Shown here in pieces: positions 1 to 8,366 of a stretch of DNA of 64,000 bases. The stretch is from the NCBI RefSeq assembly GCF_009796805.1, contig NZ_CP047029.1, forward strand, positions 4,292,001 to 4,356,000, written 5' to 3'. The notes beneath the pieces were generated by a model. The model made no database searches. It saw only the letters and a list, made by a program, of their open reading frames with translations, and was not told the DNA's origin. The stretch's first letter is position 1; each line of letters begins with the position of its first letter. The position numbers and the translations under genes were made by a program. Source of the stretch: Algibacter sp. L1A34. Its GTDB lineage: Bacteria; Bacteroidota; Bacteroidia; Flavobacteriales; Flavobacteriaceae.

Positions 1-19
1 ATATACAAACACGTTGCCA
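1..19 (+). repeat. attC0, right end only (cut by window edge)
   Basis: The window opens with ATATACAAACACGTTGCCA, the terminal part of a class B/C-like site, ending in the GTT that starts cassette C1. Confidence 0.75.
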
Positions 20-52
20 ACAAGCTAAAAACAGAACGCTAAAGAAAAACAA

Positions 53-1030
53 ATGCTACTATATAAACCGAAAGAGGACATTTTTGGAAATACTTTAGAA
101 ATTCATTATTGGTTTGGAGACAATTCTCATTCAATGGATGCTTCTGTAGCTAATCGTTGCGATTACGAAATTTTAGGAATAATAAAGGAAATTTCAACTT
201 TATTATTAGTAAACATAGAAATTGAAACTGAACCTTTAGGAGAAGGTGGTTTAAGGAAATGGCTTAAAGTAATCACAAAAGGAGAGAACAAAAATGCGAC
301 AATTACAACTGCGGTTGTTGTTGCTTTAGTTACTACTCTATTGACAACACCACTTGCCAAAATTTCTGAAAATATAATTGATAAAATATTTGAAGATACC
401 GAACTTAAGGATTTAGAAAAGGAGAAAATAAAACTAGAAATTCTAAAATTAAAACAAGAGACTTCAAATAAATTAATTAATAACTCTCTTATCAAAAAAA
501 AGAAATCAAATTTTTATGAAACTTTAGAGAAATATCCAAAAGTCAAAAAAGTTTCTTACCAAATTTCTAATGAGGAAAAAACAATAAAAACAAAAGACAA
601 AATAATTGAGAAAACCGATTTTAAGAAATTCATTTTAACATCAAATGATTTAGAACCTATAAAAAACGAAAATGCAATTATTGAAATAATATCACCTGTT
701 TTAAAAAAGGGAAAATTTAAATGGACAGGATATTACAATGGAGAATCAATCTCTTTCAATATGCAATCAAATGAATTTAAAACTCTAGTTCAAAACGGAG
801 AAATTGAATTTAAAAATGGTTCTTCTATAAACTGTTTTTTAATAATAAGGAAAAAAGTAAATAATGAGGGAATTGAAACAATTGCTGGTTATGACGTTGT
901 GAGAATTAACCATTATTTTGAAAATGACAAACCAATAGAAACAAAAGAAGGAAAAAAATACAGACAAAAGAAAGAAGCAGATGAAAGACAATTTGATTTA
1001 TTTGCTTCGAATAATGATAATATGAAATAA
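53..1030 (+). CDS. Hypothetical cassette protein with one membrane segment and coiled coil (C1)
   Basis: Unknown 325-residue protein. Residues 1-75 form a soluble region with the striking motif EPLGEGGLRKWLK near 60-72. Residues 81-101 are a hydrophobic, Thr/Val/Leu-rich likely membrane segment. A charged coiled-coil-like stretch at 106-140 and a basic C-terminal domain with predicted beta structure follow. The ATG lies 40 nt after the cassette start GTT, and the stop is 8 nt before attC1. I recall similar N-terminal regions among hypothetical Bacteroidota proteins but know no function; a membrane-anchored sensor or defence role would be a guess. It is the only gene of its cassette. Confidence 0.8.
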   Translation: MLLYKPKEDIFGNTLEIHYWFGDNSHSMDASVANRCDYEILGIIKEISTLLLVNIEIETEPLGEGGLRKWLKVITKGENKNATITTAVVVALVTTLLTTPLAKISENIIDKIFEDTELKDLEKEKIKLEILKLKQETSNKLINNSLIKKKKSNFYETLEKYPKVKKVSYQISNEEKTIKTKDKIIEKTDFKKFILTSNDLEPIKNENAIIEIISPVLKKGKFKWTGYYNGESISFNMQSNEFKTLVQNGEIEFKNGSSINCFLIIRKKVNNEGIETIAGYDVVRINHYFENDKPIETKEGKKYRQKKEADERQFDLFASNNDNMK

Positions 1031-1038
1031 AAGCCAGT

Positions 1039-1170
1039 TGGCAACACCGTATAAAAATAATTGCGGTTTAGTGCTTAATCAAAGGTCGTTGCGTGTTTGT
1101 AACGTCTGATTTTCCTTCGGAAAATCCTCGCATACAAACCCGCAACTATTCTTATACATAAACGTTAGCG
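1039..1170 (+). repeat. attC1 (class A)
   Basis: Opens TGGCAAC, complementary to the C1 start GTTGCCA (match extends to 9 bp). Class A arms, apex GATTTTCC-TTC-GG stem, closes at GTTAGCG. Confidence 0.85.
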
Positions 1171-1496
1171 CACATTGCTCACTCAGCTCAAAAAAAACAA
1201 TAAACCTTCTCAAAGTATTTTAAAAACAATTACTAAAACTTACTCAATTGATTTTTGTCAAATCAAAACGCAACTGTTACCTAAGTCTGATTTTACTCTC
1301 GCAAACTAAAATTAAATAAAAAATTAAACCGACTTCTGACAAAGCAATACGTAAAGTTTACGCGCAACTGACTTAACTCTTGTGTTTAAAAAATTCTGAC
1401 TCTTGCCAAACAATACGAAACTGTTGCTTCGGACTTTTCTTTGTTGCGTGAAAAAATCATATTTAAATACTCTTGTGAGAAAAACATAACAACGTG
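1171..1496. other. Gene-less cassette C2 (first of three copies)
   Basis: About 330 bp with no plus-strand reading frame of note. Near-identical copies are at 8367-8690 and 24105-24426, always followed by a class A' site. All three start GTTAGCGCACATTGCTCACT and end GTGCGCTAAC. The body has several similar short strings (for example GCAACTGTTACC and GCAACTGTTGCTTCGG). I see no TAnnTTTG promoter element. It may encode an RNA or be a passenger; nothing decides this. Confidence 0.75.
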
Positions 1497-1630
1497 CGCT
1501 AACATTGTATAAAAATAATGCGTAATTTAGTGCCTAATCAAGACTAAATGCGTGTTTGCATGCATCTGATTTTCCTTCGGAAAATCCTCGCACACAAACT
1601 ACGCACTATTCTTATACGTAAACGTTGGCA
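1497..1630 (+). repeat. attC2 (class A')
   Basis: Opens CGCTAAC, which pairs with the C2 start GTTAGCG over 10 bp. Arms read AATAATGCG and CGCACTATT; closes at GTTGGCA. Confidence 0.85.
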
Positions 1631-1738
1631 GTAATTTAAAAAAAATCTGTTAACTAATTGAAATTAAGACTTTACTCATTACATATTTTCTATAAAAGCG
1701 AATTGAATTAAATTGGACTAAATTATAAAAAACCGAAT

Positions 1739-2269
1739 TTGAAAAAATATATACTTCTGATTTTATTACTCAACTTTGGAATTGGAATCGCTCAAACTGA
1801 ATTTCCATTTTACGAACAAATTGCGTTTGACTTTTATCATTCAAAAATAATCGACTCTTTTCCGACCAAAAAGAAAGTAAAAGTTTATCCTTATGTTATG
1901 GATTTCCATCCTTCTGGAAACGCATTCTCATATCCGAATTGTTTAGGAGTAACTTGGAAAGGTAGCGGACAATTTAAAAAATTAGAATCTTATGTGGAAA
2001 CTCAAAACAATATAGACTCTGAAAGGTTTGAACTTAACTTTACAAAATTAAATAAAAAGAAATTTAAAATTAAAAAAAGAGGGATAGGAAATTACCCAAG
2101 ATTACATATTACAGCACCACATAAAGAGAAAAACGGAACTGACCGAATTTTTGTGAACATTCACGAAACTCATAAAGATATTTATGTAACTTATTATTTT
2201 GAATTTAATGACAAAGGACAAATTATTAATTGGTGTAAAGGAATAGATGAAATAATAAGAACATATTAA
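1739..2269 (+). CDS. Secreted hypothetical protein, TTG start (C3)
   Basis: 176 residues beginning with a Sec signal peptide (MKKYILLILLLNFGIGIAQ, cleavage probably after AQ near residue 19). The mature part is about 157 residues with no family I recognise; it is rich in aromatic and basic residues (PYVMDFHPSGNAFSYP near 50-65). The TTG at 1739 is chosen because the signal peptide begins exactly there and no ATG is in frame nearby. Its leader of about 110 nt after GTT is longer than most in this array. The stop is 8 nt before attC3. A periplasmic or exported protein is inferred from the signal only. Confidence 0.75.
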   Translation: MKKYILLILLLNFGIGIAQTEFPFYEQIAFDFYHSKIIDSFPTKKKVKVYPYVMDFHPSGNAFSYPNCLGVTWKGSGQFKKLESYVETQNNIDSERFELNFTKLNKKKFKIKKRGIGNYPRLHITAPHKEKNGTDRIFVNIHETHKDIYVTYYFEFNDKGQIINWCKGIDEIIRTY

Positions 2270-2277
2270 AAAACTAC

Positions 2278-2410
2278 TGCCAACACCGTATATAATTTAT
2301 TGCTAGTTCTAGCCTACTTGCGAAAGTCCTCGCGGACTTTCTTGGTCGGTAAATATTTACTAAATTAGTTGCTTGAAACACGCAACAAACCATATACAAA
2401 AACGTTGGCA
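2278..2410 (+). repeat. attC3 (class B)
   Basis: Opens TGCCAAC, which pairs with the C3 start GTTGGCA over 10 bp, then a C-A mispair and further pairs. Apical stem AAAGTCC-TCGC-GGACTTT; closes at GTTGGCA. Confidence 0.85.
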
Positions 2411-2452
2411 GTAATACCTCCCTTTGTGGAAAAAACAAATAATTACTTTAAG

Positions 2453-2544
2453 CTAACGTTTAAAAATCATGAAGAAAAGAGCAAAAAATAAACTAAAAAT
2501 AAAAAAACTAACAATTGATTTTCAAGACATTACAAAAACGTTAG
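2453..2544. repeat. Inverted repeat in C4 leader, possible decayed attC
   Basis: CTAACGTTT at 2453-2461 is a perfect inverse of AAACGTTAG at 2536-2544, and ACAAAAACGTTAG resembles the right end of real sites. No convincing inner arms or apex hairpin are seen. Confidence 0.3.
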
Positions 2545-2560
2545 TCAGAATATAAAAAAA

Positions 2561-3064
2561 ATGAGAACTGAACTAAAACCAAATTTAGATATTGTTCGTG
2601 AATTGTATCCTATAGTTAAAAAAAGAATTCTTGACTGTACTGCTTTTTGGGACAATAATCCTGACGAAGCTACCTCAGAACATAAAAAATTAGAGGTTGG
2701 TTTAGAAAGATTAACAGGGAAAAACATATCTGAATTTGATTTATGGGAATATTGGGAAGCTGATGGTGTTGAAAATTTATCTTTTAGAATATCTCTTCCT
2801 GACCCAATTAAAATTATAGACTTTAAAAAAAGTGAATTAAAAGAAATACTAACAAAAATAAAGACTTTTGAAAACCCTGAAAAATATGAAAATGATGAAA
2901 TTTTAATGCTGAATTGGGCTAATGAAGGTTCTTATTATAAAAATTTATTGAAAATAAACTTTAAGAATTATGACCACAAACATTTCCATAGTCATAAAGA
3001 TAAAAATGGAAATTATTTTGAATATTCAGTAGATGAAATCATTGAATTTATATGGAATGAATAA
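2561..3064 (+). CDS. Hypothetical cytoplasmic protein (C4)
   Basis: 167 residues, no signal peptide, no membrane segment, acidic and Trp-rich (EFDLWEYWEADG near 66-77). The C-terminal part has a His cluster, HKHFHSHKDKNGNYFEYS, near residues 138-155. I do not recognise the family; the general look is of small Bacteroidota immunity-like or SMI1-like proteins, but no defining motif supports that. The ATG follows an A-rich stretch and a leader of about 155 nt, unusually long here. The stop is 9 nt before attC4. Confidence 0.75.
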   Translation: MRTELKPNLDIVRELYPIVKKRILDCTAFWDNNPDEATSEHKKLEVGLERLTGKNISEFDLWEYWEADGVENLSFRISLPDPIKIIDFKKSELKEILTKIKTFENPEKYENDEILMLNWANEGSYYKNLLKINFKNYDHKHFHSHKDKNGNYFEYSVDEIIEFIWNE

Positions 3065-3072
3065 AATACTAC

Positions 3073-3205
3073 TGCCAACACAGTATATAATTTATTGCTT
3101 CTTTTAGCTCACTTGGAATATTCCTTCGGAATATTCTCGTTCGTGATTTATTTAGTAAATTAGTTGTTTAAACCACGCAACAAACCATATACATAAACGT
3201 TGGCA
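3073..3205 (+). repeat. attC4 (class B)
   Basis: Opens TGCCAAC, pairing 10 bp with the C4 start. Apex GAATATTCC-TTC-GGAATATTC differs from attC3 but still pairs; closes at GTTGGCA. Confidence 0.85.
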
Positions 3206-3231
3206 GCAAGTAATCAACAATATCAACAGAA

Positions 3232-4614
3232 ATGAACAATTTTTATTCAGAATTAGAAAAAGAAATTTTTAATAGGTTTGAATTTGCCCTAAAAAATTCA
3301 AAACTAATTATTCATTCAAATGATATTTGGAGTATTGGCAGAACAAAAAGGGAAATAGATATAGTCATCTATAGAGGAAAGCATCCTCTAGCTGTAATTG
3401 AAGTAAAAGGTAATTTAGAAAACAAAAACACATTAGCTAGAGCTAAAGATATTGTTCGCTCAACAATTTCAATATCTAATTCTAGATTTGGAGTTGTTAC
3501 TGATAATAATGTTTTCTATTTATATGATAGAAATAATAAAAATCAAGTTTTTATTGAAACTTCATTTAATCATATAATAGATATTTTAATATCGCCATCA
3601 GATATTAAAATAGAAACGAAAGATAGAGAATTAGTTCTATCCTTAATTTTGGAAGCAGCAGAAAAACATTTACCCGACAATAAAGAGTTTTTAAAATTTA
3701 TTAATGAAAAATCCTTTTTAAGCAAAGTAAAGTTTGACAATAATTCTAATTCCTTTTTCTTTATTGAGGACGAAGGAGGTATTTCATCATTTGAAAATAA
3801 GTTTTTCATAAAAATGTTGGGAGAATTTAAAGACAAAAAGATATGCAGATATACTTCATTAAATACAATTTATGATATGCTAAATTATATCTCATTTAGA
3901 ATGAGTGGTATTGTTGGTATGAATGATAAAACAGAAGTAAATTATGTTGAAACATACCTAAATGGTATTGAAAAACCTTTAATTAAAGAACATTACAATA
4001 CAATTATTGCTTTGAATAATAGATATATTACTTCCTGTTCCAAAATTGCAAGAAAAGATGATTTAACTCTTTGGAGACTATACTCAGATGACGCGAAAGG
4101 AGTTTGCTTAACATTTGATATTAAATATGAGAACCTAAACAATCACGTGTTACTTCAAAAAGTAAAATACGCCAATAAAAATGGACAACACAAAGAATTA
4201 AATTTCCTAAAACAAATAAAGTTAGATGTTGAAAATAAAACTGGATTCCCTTTTGATTTTCGTAAACTCGGCTATTGGAAACACTTTTTCAAACCATATG
4301 ATTATTCAATTGAGGAAGAAGTGAGATTGCTGATAATTGACAATGATTCTTTACCTAAAATAAAATCTGATTGGGTTATGACTTATACTCATTCAATCAT
4401 TAATCCAATTATGGATTTTAGATTAAATAGTAAATTATTCCCTATTCAATTAAGAGAAATTACACTTGGTCCAAAATGTCCAGAACAAGAAACAAATTAT
4501 GTCCAGTTGCAAGAAATGATTCGCAGGAAAAAGAGAGAAATAAGCGATAAAAAATATGATTCAAATCTAAACACCTTAAAAGTTAAATTATCTGAAATTA
4601 GACATTATAGGTAA
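3232..4614 (+). CDS. PD-(D/E)XK-like N-terminal domain fused to DUF2971 (C5)
   Basis: 460 residues in two parts. The N-terminal 120 or so look like the HsdR_N type I restriction subunit fold: D43 in EIDIVIYRGKHP and E57/K59 in AVIEVKG fit a PD-(D/E)XK nuclease active site. Residues about 200-420 resemble DUF2971: CRYTSLNTIYDML near 204, a DDLTLWRLYSDDAKGVCLTF stretch near 275 and SIEEEVRLLI near 358, matching the usual W-x-x-Y...KG-x-C-x-x-F and E-x-E-x-R pattern. A nuclease tied to a DUF2971 effector suggests defence against phage or plasmids; this is inference. The ATG is 33 nt after the cassette GTT. The cassette's site is interrupted by an IS3 element. Confidence 0.75.
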   Translation: MNNFYSELEKEIFNRFEFALKNSKLIIHSNDIWSIGRTKREIDIVIYRGKHPLAVIEVKGNLENKNTLARAKDIVRSTISISNSRFGVVTDNNVFYLYDRNNKNQVFIETSFNHIIDILISPSDIKIETKDRELVLSLILEAAEKHLPDNKEFLKFINEKSFLSKVKFDNNSNSFFFIEDEGGISSFENKFFIKMLGEFKDKKICRYTSLNTIYDMLNYISFRMSGIVGMNDKTEVNYVETYLNGIEKPLIKEHYNTIIALNNRYITSCSKIARKDDLTLWRLYSDDAKGVCLTFDIKYENLNNHVLLQKVKYANKNGQHKELNFLKQIKLDVENKTGFPFDFRKLGYWKHFFKPYDYSIEEEVRLLIIDNDSLPKIKSDWVMTYTHSIINPIMDFRLNSKLFPIQLREITLGPKCPEQETNYVQLQEMIRRKKREISDKKYDSNLNTLKVKLSEIRHYR

Positions 4615-4718
4615 TACCAGCTGCCAACACCGTATATAATTTATTGCTGGCTTCTCGCCTATTTACGAAAGTCCTCGCGGACTTTGAAGTGCACCCAAAT
4701 GTTTAGACAAATTTATAA

Positions 4719-5501
4719 TTAATTTTGATAATAATTAGCTCGATATTCAATCGGGCTCATACCATTTAAATTTTGTTTAATTCTCTCATTATTATAATAT
4801 TTTATATAGACTTTAATCTCTTTTTTTAACTGAGATATCGACTTATATTTATTTATATAAAACAATTCAGATTTTAGAATACCGAAGAAATTTTCTATCA
4901 CAGCGTTATCTAAACAATTTCCTTTACGAGACATACTCTGAGTAATTCCTTTTTCTGTTAATAATCTTCGATACTGTTTCATTTGATACTGCCATCCTTG
5001 ATCTGAATGTAATATTAAATTTGTTTGATCTGGTATTTTCTTAAAAGACTTTTTCAGCATAATAGCTACTTGTTTAAAATCAGGTTTTTCAGATAATTGA
5101 TAACTTATTATTTCTCTATTAAAGAGATCAATTATTGGAGATAGATATAGTTTTTTTCCTAAAACTTTAAATTCTGTAATATCGGTAGCCCATTTTTTAT
5201 TTGGCCTAATAGCTTTAAAATTTCGTTGTAATATATTAGGAGCTGTTTCTCCTATTCGCCCTTTATAAGACTTGTATCTTTTAGCTCTGACTAAACTTTT
5301 TAAACCTAATTCACGCATTAACTTGAGTACTGTTTTATGATTTATTAGAGTGCCTATTTTGTTGATTTCTAAAGAGATTCTTCTATAGCCATATCTTCCT
5401 TTGTGACGATGATATATTTGATGAATCAATAGTTTTATCTCTTTATATTTATCAACTAAAAGACTTCTTTTATGATGATAATAATAACTACTTCTTGCCA
5501 T
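4719..5501 (-). CDS. IS3-family transposase OrfB
   Basis: 260 residues with an N-terminal HTH_21-like region (HRHKGRYGYRRI near 30-41) and an rve integrase core. The DDE residues are visible in WATDITEF, HSDQGWQYQ and NAVIENFFGILKSE. The same frame is open upstream past 5501 to near 5568, where it overlaps orfA in the -1 frame. It is therefore probably made as an OrfAB fusion by frameshifting on the A-rich stretch at 5563-5570; the ATG at 5501 is only the first ATG. The full catalytic core looks intact. Confidence 0.9.
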   Translation of the reverse strand: MARSSYYYHHKRSLLVDKYKEIKLLIHQIYHRHKGRYGYRRISLEINKIGTLINHKTVLKLMRELGLKSLVRAKRYKSYKGRIGETAPNILQRNFKAIRPNKKWATDITEFKVLGKKLYLSPIIDLFNREIISYQLSEKPDFKQVAIMLKKSFKKIPDQTNLILHSDQGWQYQMKQYRRLLTEKGITQSMSRKGNCLDNAVIENFFGILKSELFYINKYKSISQLKKEIKVYIKYYNNERIKQNLNGMSPIEYRANYYQN

Positions 5502-5551
5502 GTTCGTATGATATAATAAAATATCTAAATCATACTTATGCCTTAATTCTG

Positions 5552-6073
5552 TTATGGCTTTTGCTTTTTGTTTTGCTCTTGTTGAATTAAGGCCTGTAAC
5601 TTTTTTAGCAAGTCCAGTTCTGCACGTAATGATTCATTTTCTAATAAAAGTTCCTCTTCTCTTGTTAAAGGTTTATTAGACTTTTTTTTAGCTCTCTTAA
5701 ATTGCATAGATTTTGGTTTACCTCTAGGTTTAATGTTTAAGCCTACAATACCCTCTTTTTTATAATTACGTTGCCACTTCATAATTACAGATTTAGTAGG
5801 AATATTAAATTCTAAACAAGCTTGACTGAAAGATAATGAATCTTTGTCAATAGCTTTTAAAACTTTAAGTTTAAAAGGAATGCTATACACTTTGGTTTTT
5901 CTTGGTAATAGTGCTTTTTTACCATATTTTTCATAAAATCGAATCCAATCATGAAGGGTTGTATGATGACAACCATATAACTTAGACACATCTTCAACTA
6001 TTTGGTGATTTTTTAAAACTTGCTTTACACATCGAAGTTTAAATGCGTAATCATACTTGACTTTTCTTCCCAT
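5552..6073 (-). CDS. IS3-family transposase OrfA (double HTH)
   Basis: 173 residues. Two helix-turn-helix modules are visible: VEDVSKLYGCHHTTLHDWIR near 22-41 and FSQACLEFNIPTKSVIMKWQ near 78-97. These are followed by a Leu-rich coiled coil (LTREEELLLENESLRAELDL near 136-155), the layout of IS150-type OrfA. It binds the element ends and provides the N-terminus of the OrfAB transposase. It ends in a Lys-rich tail encoded by the A-rich frameshift region. Confidence 0.9.
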   Translation of the reverse strand: MGRKVKYDYAFKLRCVKQVLKNHQIVEDVSKLYGCHHTTLHDWIRFYEKYGKKALLPRKTKVYSIPFKLKVLKAIDKDSLSFSQACLEFNIPTKSVIMKWQRNYKKEGIVGLNIKPRGKPKSMQFKRAKKKSNKPLTREEELLLENESLRAELDLLKKLQALIQQEQNKKQKP

Positions 6074-6214
6074 AATAATACCCTCAAATAGTGTCTAACT
6101 TTTTGGGGGCAGTTCACTTTCTTGGTTGGTAATTATTTACTAAATTAGGTGCTTAAACCACGCAACAAATCATATACAAACACGTTGCCAGTAATTTGAG
6201 AAAAACAGAATAGA

Positions 6215-6637
6215 ATGAAAATTTATAAAGCAAATAGAAAAGGACTTATCAATTATTTATTAATTGGTTCTATGATTTTACCGATAGTTGTTTTCTTTCT
6301 TGACAAAAATACTTTTACGGAAAAACCTTTTATTTTATTACCATTATTGAGTCCATTGATATTACTATTTTGGATTTATTTTGACACTTTTTACAAAATT
6401 GAAAAGAACGAACTGATTTATCGTTCTGGATTTTTAAGAGGGAAAATTGAAATTCCGAACATAAAAGAAATTCTGAAAGGAAAAACAATGTGGAGCGGAA
6501 TTAAACCAGCATTGGCGAGAAATGGACTTATTATAAAGTTCAATAAGTATGATGAAATTTATATTGCGCCTGAAAATAATGACGAACTGATTTCGGACTT
6601 AATAAAATTAAACTCTGAAATAAAAATAACGGAATAA
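6215..6637 (+). CDS. bPH_4 (DUF1200-like) membrane protein (C6)
   Basis: 140 residues. Two membrane segments (about 13-30 and 38-57) are followed by a PH-like domain: FYKIEKNELIYRSGFLRGKI near 60-79, a GKTMWSGIKPALARNGLIIKF segment and DEIYIAPENNDELI. This order matches the bacterial PH domain family bPH_4 (PF06713, YyaB-like), whose function is unknown but which is membrane linked. The ATG lies 31 nt after GTT, and the stop is 24 nt before attC6. Confidence 0.75.
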   Translation: MKIYKANRKGLINYLLIGSMILPIVVFFLDKNTFTEKPFILLPLLSPLILLFWIYFDTFYKIEKNELIYRSGFLRGKIEIPNIKEILKGKTMWSGIKPALARNGLIIKFNKYDEIYIAPENNDELISDLIKLNSEIKITE

Positions 6638-6660
6638 AAGCCTGAATGTATAAAAACTAC

Positions 6661-6792
6661 TGGCAACACCGTATAAAAATAATTGCGGTTTAGTGCTTAA
6701 CCAAAGGTCGTTGCGTGTTTGTAACGTCTGATTTTCCTTCGGAAAATCCTCGCATACAAACCCGCAACTATTCTTATACATAAACGTTGTAC
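6661..6792 (+). repeat. attC6 (class A)
   Basis: Opens TGGCAAC, pairing with the C6 start GTTGCCAGTA over 10 bp. Class A arms and GATTTTCC apex; closes at GTTGTAC. Confidence 0.85.
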
Positions 6793-6820
6793 ACAAGGCT
6801 AAAAAAACTCACGATAAATA

Positions 6821-7654
6821 ATGAACGATAGAATTATAAACTGGAATCTTGACCCTACAATTTATTGGATAACCGAAACTTTTCCTTTAAAATATTATGG
6901 TTTGTTTTTTGTAACAGGAATTCTTTTAGCACATTATGTTGAAAAACGTATTTACGCTAAAGAAAATATTCCAATTGAAAATTTAGAAAAGTTATTTATT
7001 TACGTTGTTGTTGGAATAGTTTTAGGTGCTAGACTCGGACATTGTTTATTTTATGAGCCTTCTTATTACTTTCAAAATCCTCTCGAAATTTTATTACCAA
7101 TTAAAAAAATTGGAGATTCTTATCAATTTATCGGATTTCAAGGATTAGCTAGTCACGGAGGAGGAATTGGAACTTTAATCGCAATCGGAATTTACTGCAA
7201 AAAGTATAAAACAAACTATTTATGGGTTTTAGACAAAATTGCAATTGCTACACCAATAGTAGCAGTTTTCATTAGATTAGGGAATTTTATGAACTCTGAA
7301 ATTTACGGAAAACCAACAAATGGAAATTGGGGAGTTATTTTTCAAAGAGATGATTTAATACCAAGACATCCTACTCAACTATATGAAGCATTTGCATATC
7401 TTTTAATATTCGCGATTTTAATGTTTACTTATAAGAAAATGGCAAAAGAAAAATCTAACGGACTGATTTTCGGCTTGCTTTTAGTTTTGGTATTTTTAGC
7501 TAGATTTATAATTGAATTTTTTAAAGAAAATCAAGTCGGTTTTGAAAACGGAATGATAATCAATATGGGACAAATTTTAAGTATTCCTTTTATCATCGTT
7601 GGACTGATTTTAATATTTGTTAGGAAAAAGCCCAATGTACAACACAGTATATAA
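6821..7654 (+). CDS. lgt: Prolipoprotein diacylglyceryl transferase (C7)
   Basis: 277 residues. Lgt transfers diacylglycerol from phosphatidylglycerol to the lipobox cysteine of prolipoproteins in the inner membrane. Family signatures are clear: GLASHGGGIG near 109-118, RLGNFMNSEIYGKP near 157-170 and PRHPTQLYEA near 185-194, with several hydrophobic segments. Length is typical. The gene is a cassette: the ATG is 35 nt after GTT, and its last codons (VQHSI) and stop lie inside attC7. An essential housekeeping enzyme as a cassette suggests a second, possibly divergent, copy; whether a chromosomal lgt exists cannot be seen here. The high confidence is for the family, not for its biological role. 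Confidence 0.93.
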   Translation: MNDRIINWNLDPTIYWITETFPLKYYGLFFVTGILLAHYVEKRIYAKENIPIENLEKLFIYVVVGIVLGARLGHCLFYEPSYYFQNPLEILLPIKKIGDSYQFIGFQGLASHGGGIGTLIAIGIYCKKYKTNYLWVLDKIAIATPIVAVFIRLGNFMNSEIYGKPTNGNWGVIFQRDDLIPRHPTQLYEAFAYLLIFAILMFTYKKMAKEKSNGLIFGLLLVLVFLARFIIEFFKENQVGFENGMIINMGQILSIPFIIVGLILIFVRKKPNVQHSI

Positions 7655-7770
7655 AAAATTGCTACTTTTAGCTTAACCAATGTGAGTTGCTTTGCTTGCT
7701 AGCTTCTGATTTTCCTTCGGAAAATCCTCGCACACAAACACGCAACTTTCCATATACATAAACGTTGGCA
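7637..7770 (+). repeat. attC7 (class B')
   Basis: Opens GTACAAC (C7 start GTTGTAC, 8 bp) and continues ACAGTATATAAAAAATTGC, pairing with GCAACTTTCCATATAC. The lgt stop is inside the left arm; closes at GTTGGCA. Confidence 0.8.
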
Positions 7771-7782
7771 CCAATTAGAAAA

Positions 7783-8229
7783 ATGAAATCGAAATTATTC
7801 CTACTTCTGACTTTAATTCTGTTTACGTCCTGTTTTCAAGAACGCAAAATCGGACAGATAAAAGTAAGCGGAATAGAAGACACTTTTATGAATATCTATC
7901 AAAAAGACGAATTTGACTTTGTGACACCATTATATTATGAAATATTGGACTCTGATGAAAATCTGATTTTAGAAAAACATCATTTAATTGGAACTGAAGA
8001 CCACATTACGGATTTGAATGATTTTAAAGCTAAATCTTATGACAGTATTCTGTATCTGACTTGGGGAAAAGAAAGCGAAATTTATGCAATATATGACCTG
8101 AAATCTGGAAAAGGATATCCGAAAAGTAAACTGAATGAAAATTGGAAAACGAAATTTGAAAACGCAAATGATTTGGTAAACAGATTAAAAGAAATGAATC
8201 CAAATTTAAATGCTAATTGGAATAAATAA
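7783..8229 (+). CDS. Putative lipoprotein, unknown function (C8)
   Basis: About 148 residues from the ATG at 7783, preferred over the in-frame TTG at 7765, which sits inside the recombination core. The ATG gives a clean lipoprotein signal, MKSKLFLLLTLILFTSC, with the lipobox Cys at residue 17. The mature domain is not recognised; it is acidic and Tyr/Asp rich. The leader is only 19 nt after GTT, among the shortest of the array. The stop is 5 nt before attC8. Confidence 0.75.
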   Translation: MKSKLFLLLTLILFTSCFQERKIGQIKVSGIEDTFMNIYQKDEFDFVTPLYYEILDSDENLILEKHHLIGTEDHITDLNDFKAKSYDSILYLTWGKESEIYAIYDLKSGKGYPKSKLNENWKTKFENANDLVNRLKEMNPNLNANWNK

Positions 8230-8233
8230 CTGG

Positions 8234-8366
8234 TGCCAACACCGTATAAAAATAATTGCGGTTTAGTGCTTAATCAAAGGTCGTTGCGTGTTTGCCTGCA
8301 TCTGATTTTCCTTCGGAAATTCCTCGCATACAAACCCGCAACTATTCTTATACATATACGTTAGCG
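8234..8366 (+). repeat. attC8 (class A)
   Basis: Opens TGCCAAC, which pairs with the C8 start GTTGGCACCA over 10 bp. It has an apex variant with GGAAATTCC on the right. Closes at GTTAGCG. Confidence 0.85.

Larger units (their letters stand above)
4686..6115 (-). mobile_element. IS3-family element, IS150-like group
   Basis: 1430 bp bounded by a 5-bp target duplication, ACTTT (4681-4685 and 6116-6120). The ends are imperfect inverted repeats, GAAGTGCACCCAAA and GAACTGCCCCCAAA. It carries orfA and orfB on the minus strand and is inserted in the apex of attC5. Confidence 0.9.
4622..6190 (+). repeat. attC5 (class B), split by an IS3 element
   Basis: Left part 4622-4685 opens TGCCAAC and runs into the apical stem AAAGTCC-TCGC-GGACTTT. 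The right part 6116-6190 resumes with a repeated ACTTT and closes at GTTGCCA. Removing 4686-6115 and one ACTTT restores a normal site. Confidence 0.8.

Noticed and set aside
7765-7782. TTG start for the C8 lipoprotein
   Set aside because: It lies in the recombination core GTTGGCA; the ATG at 7783 gives a clean lipoprotein signal.
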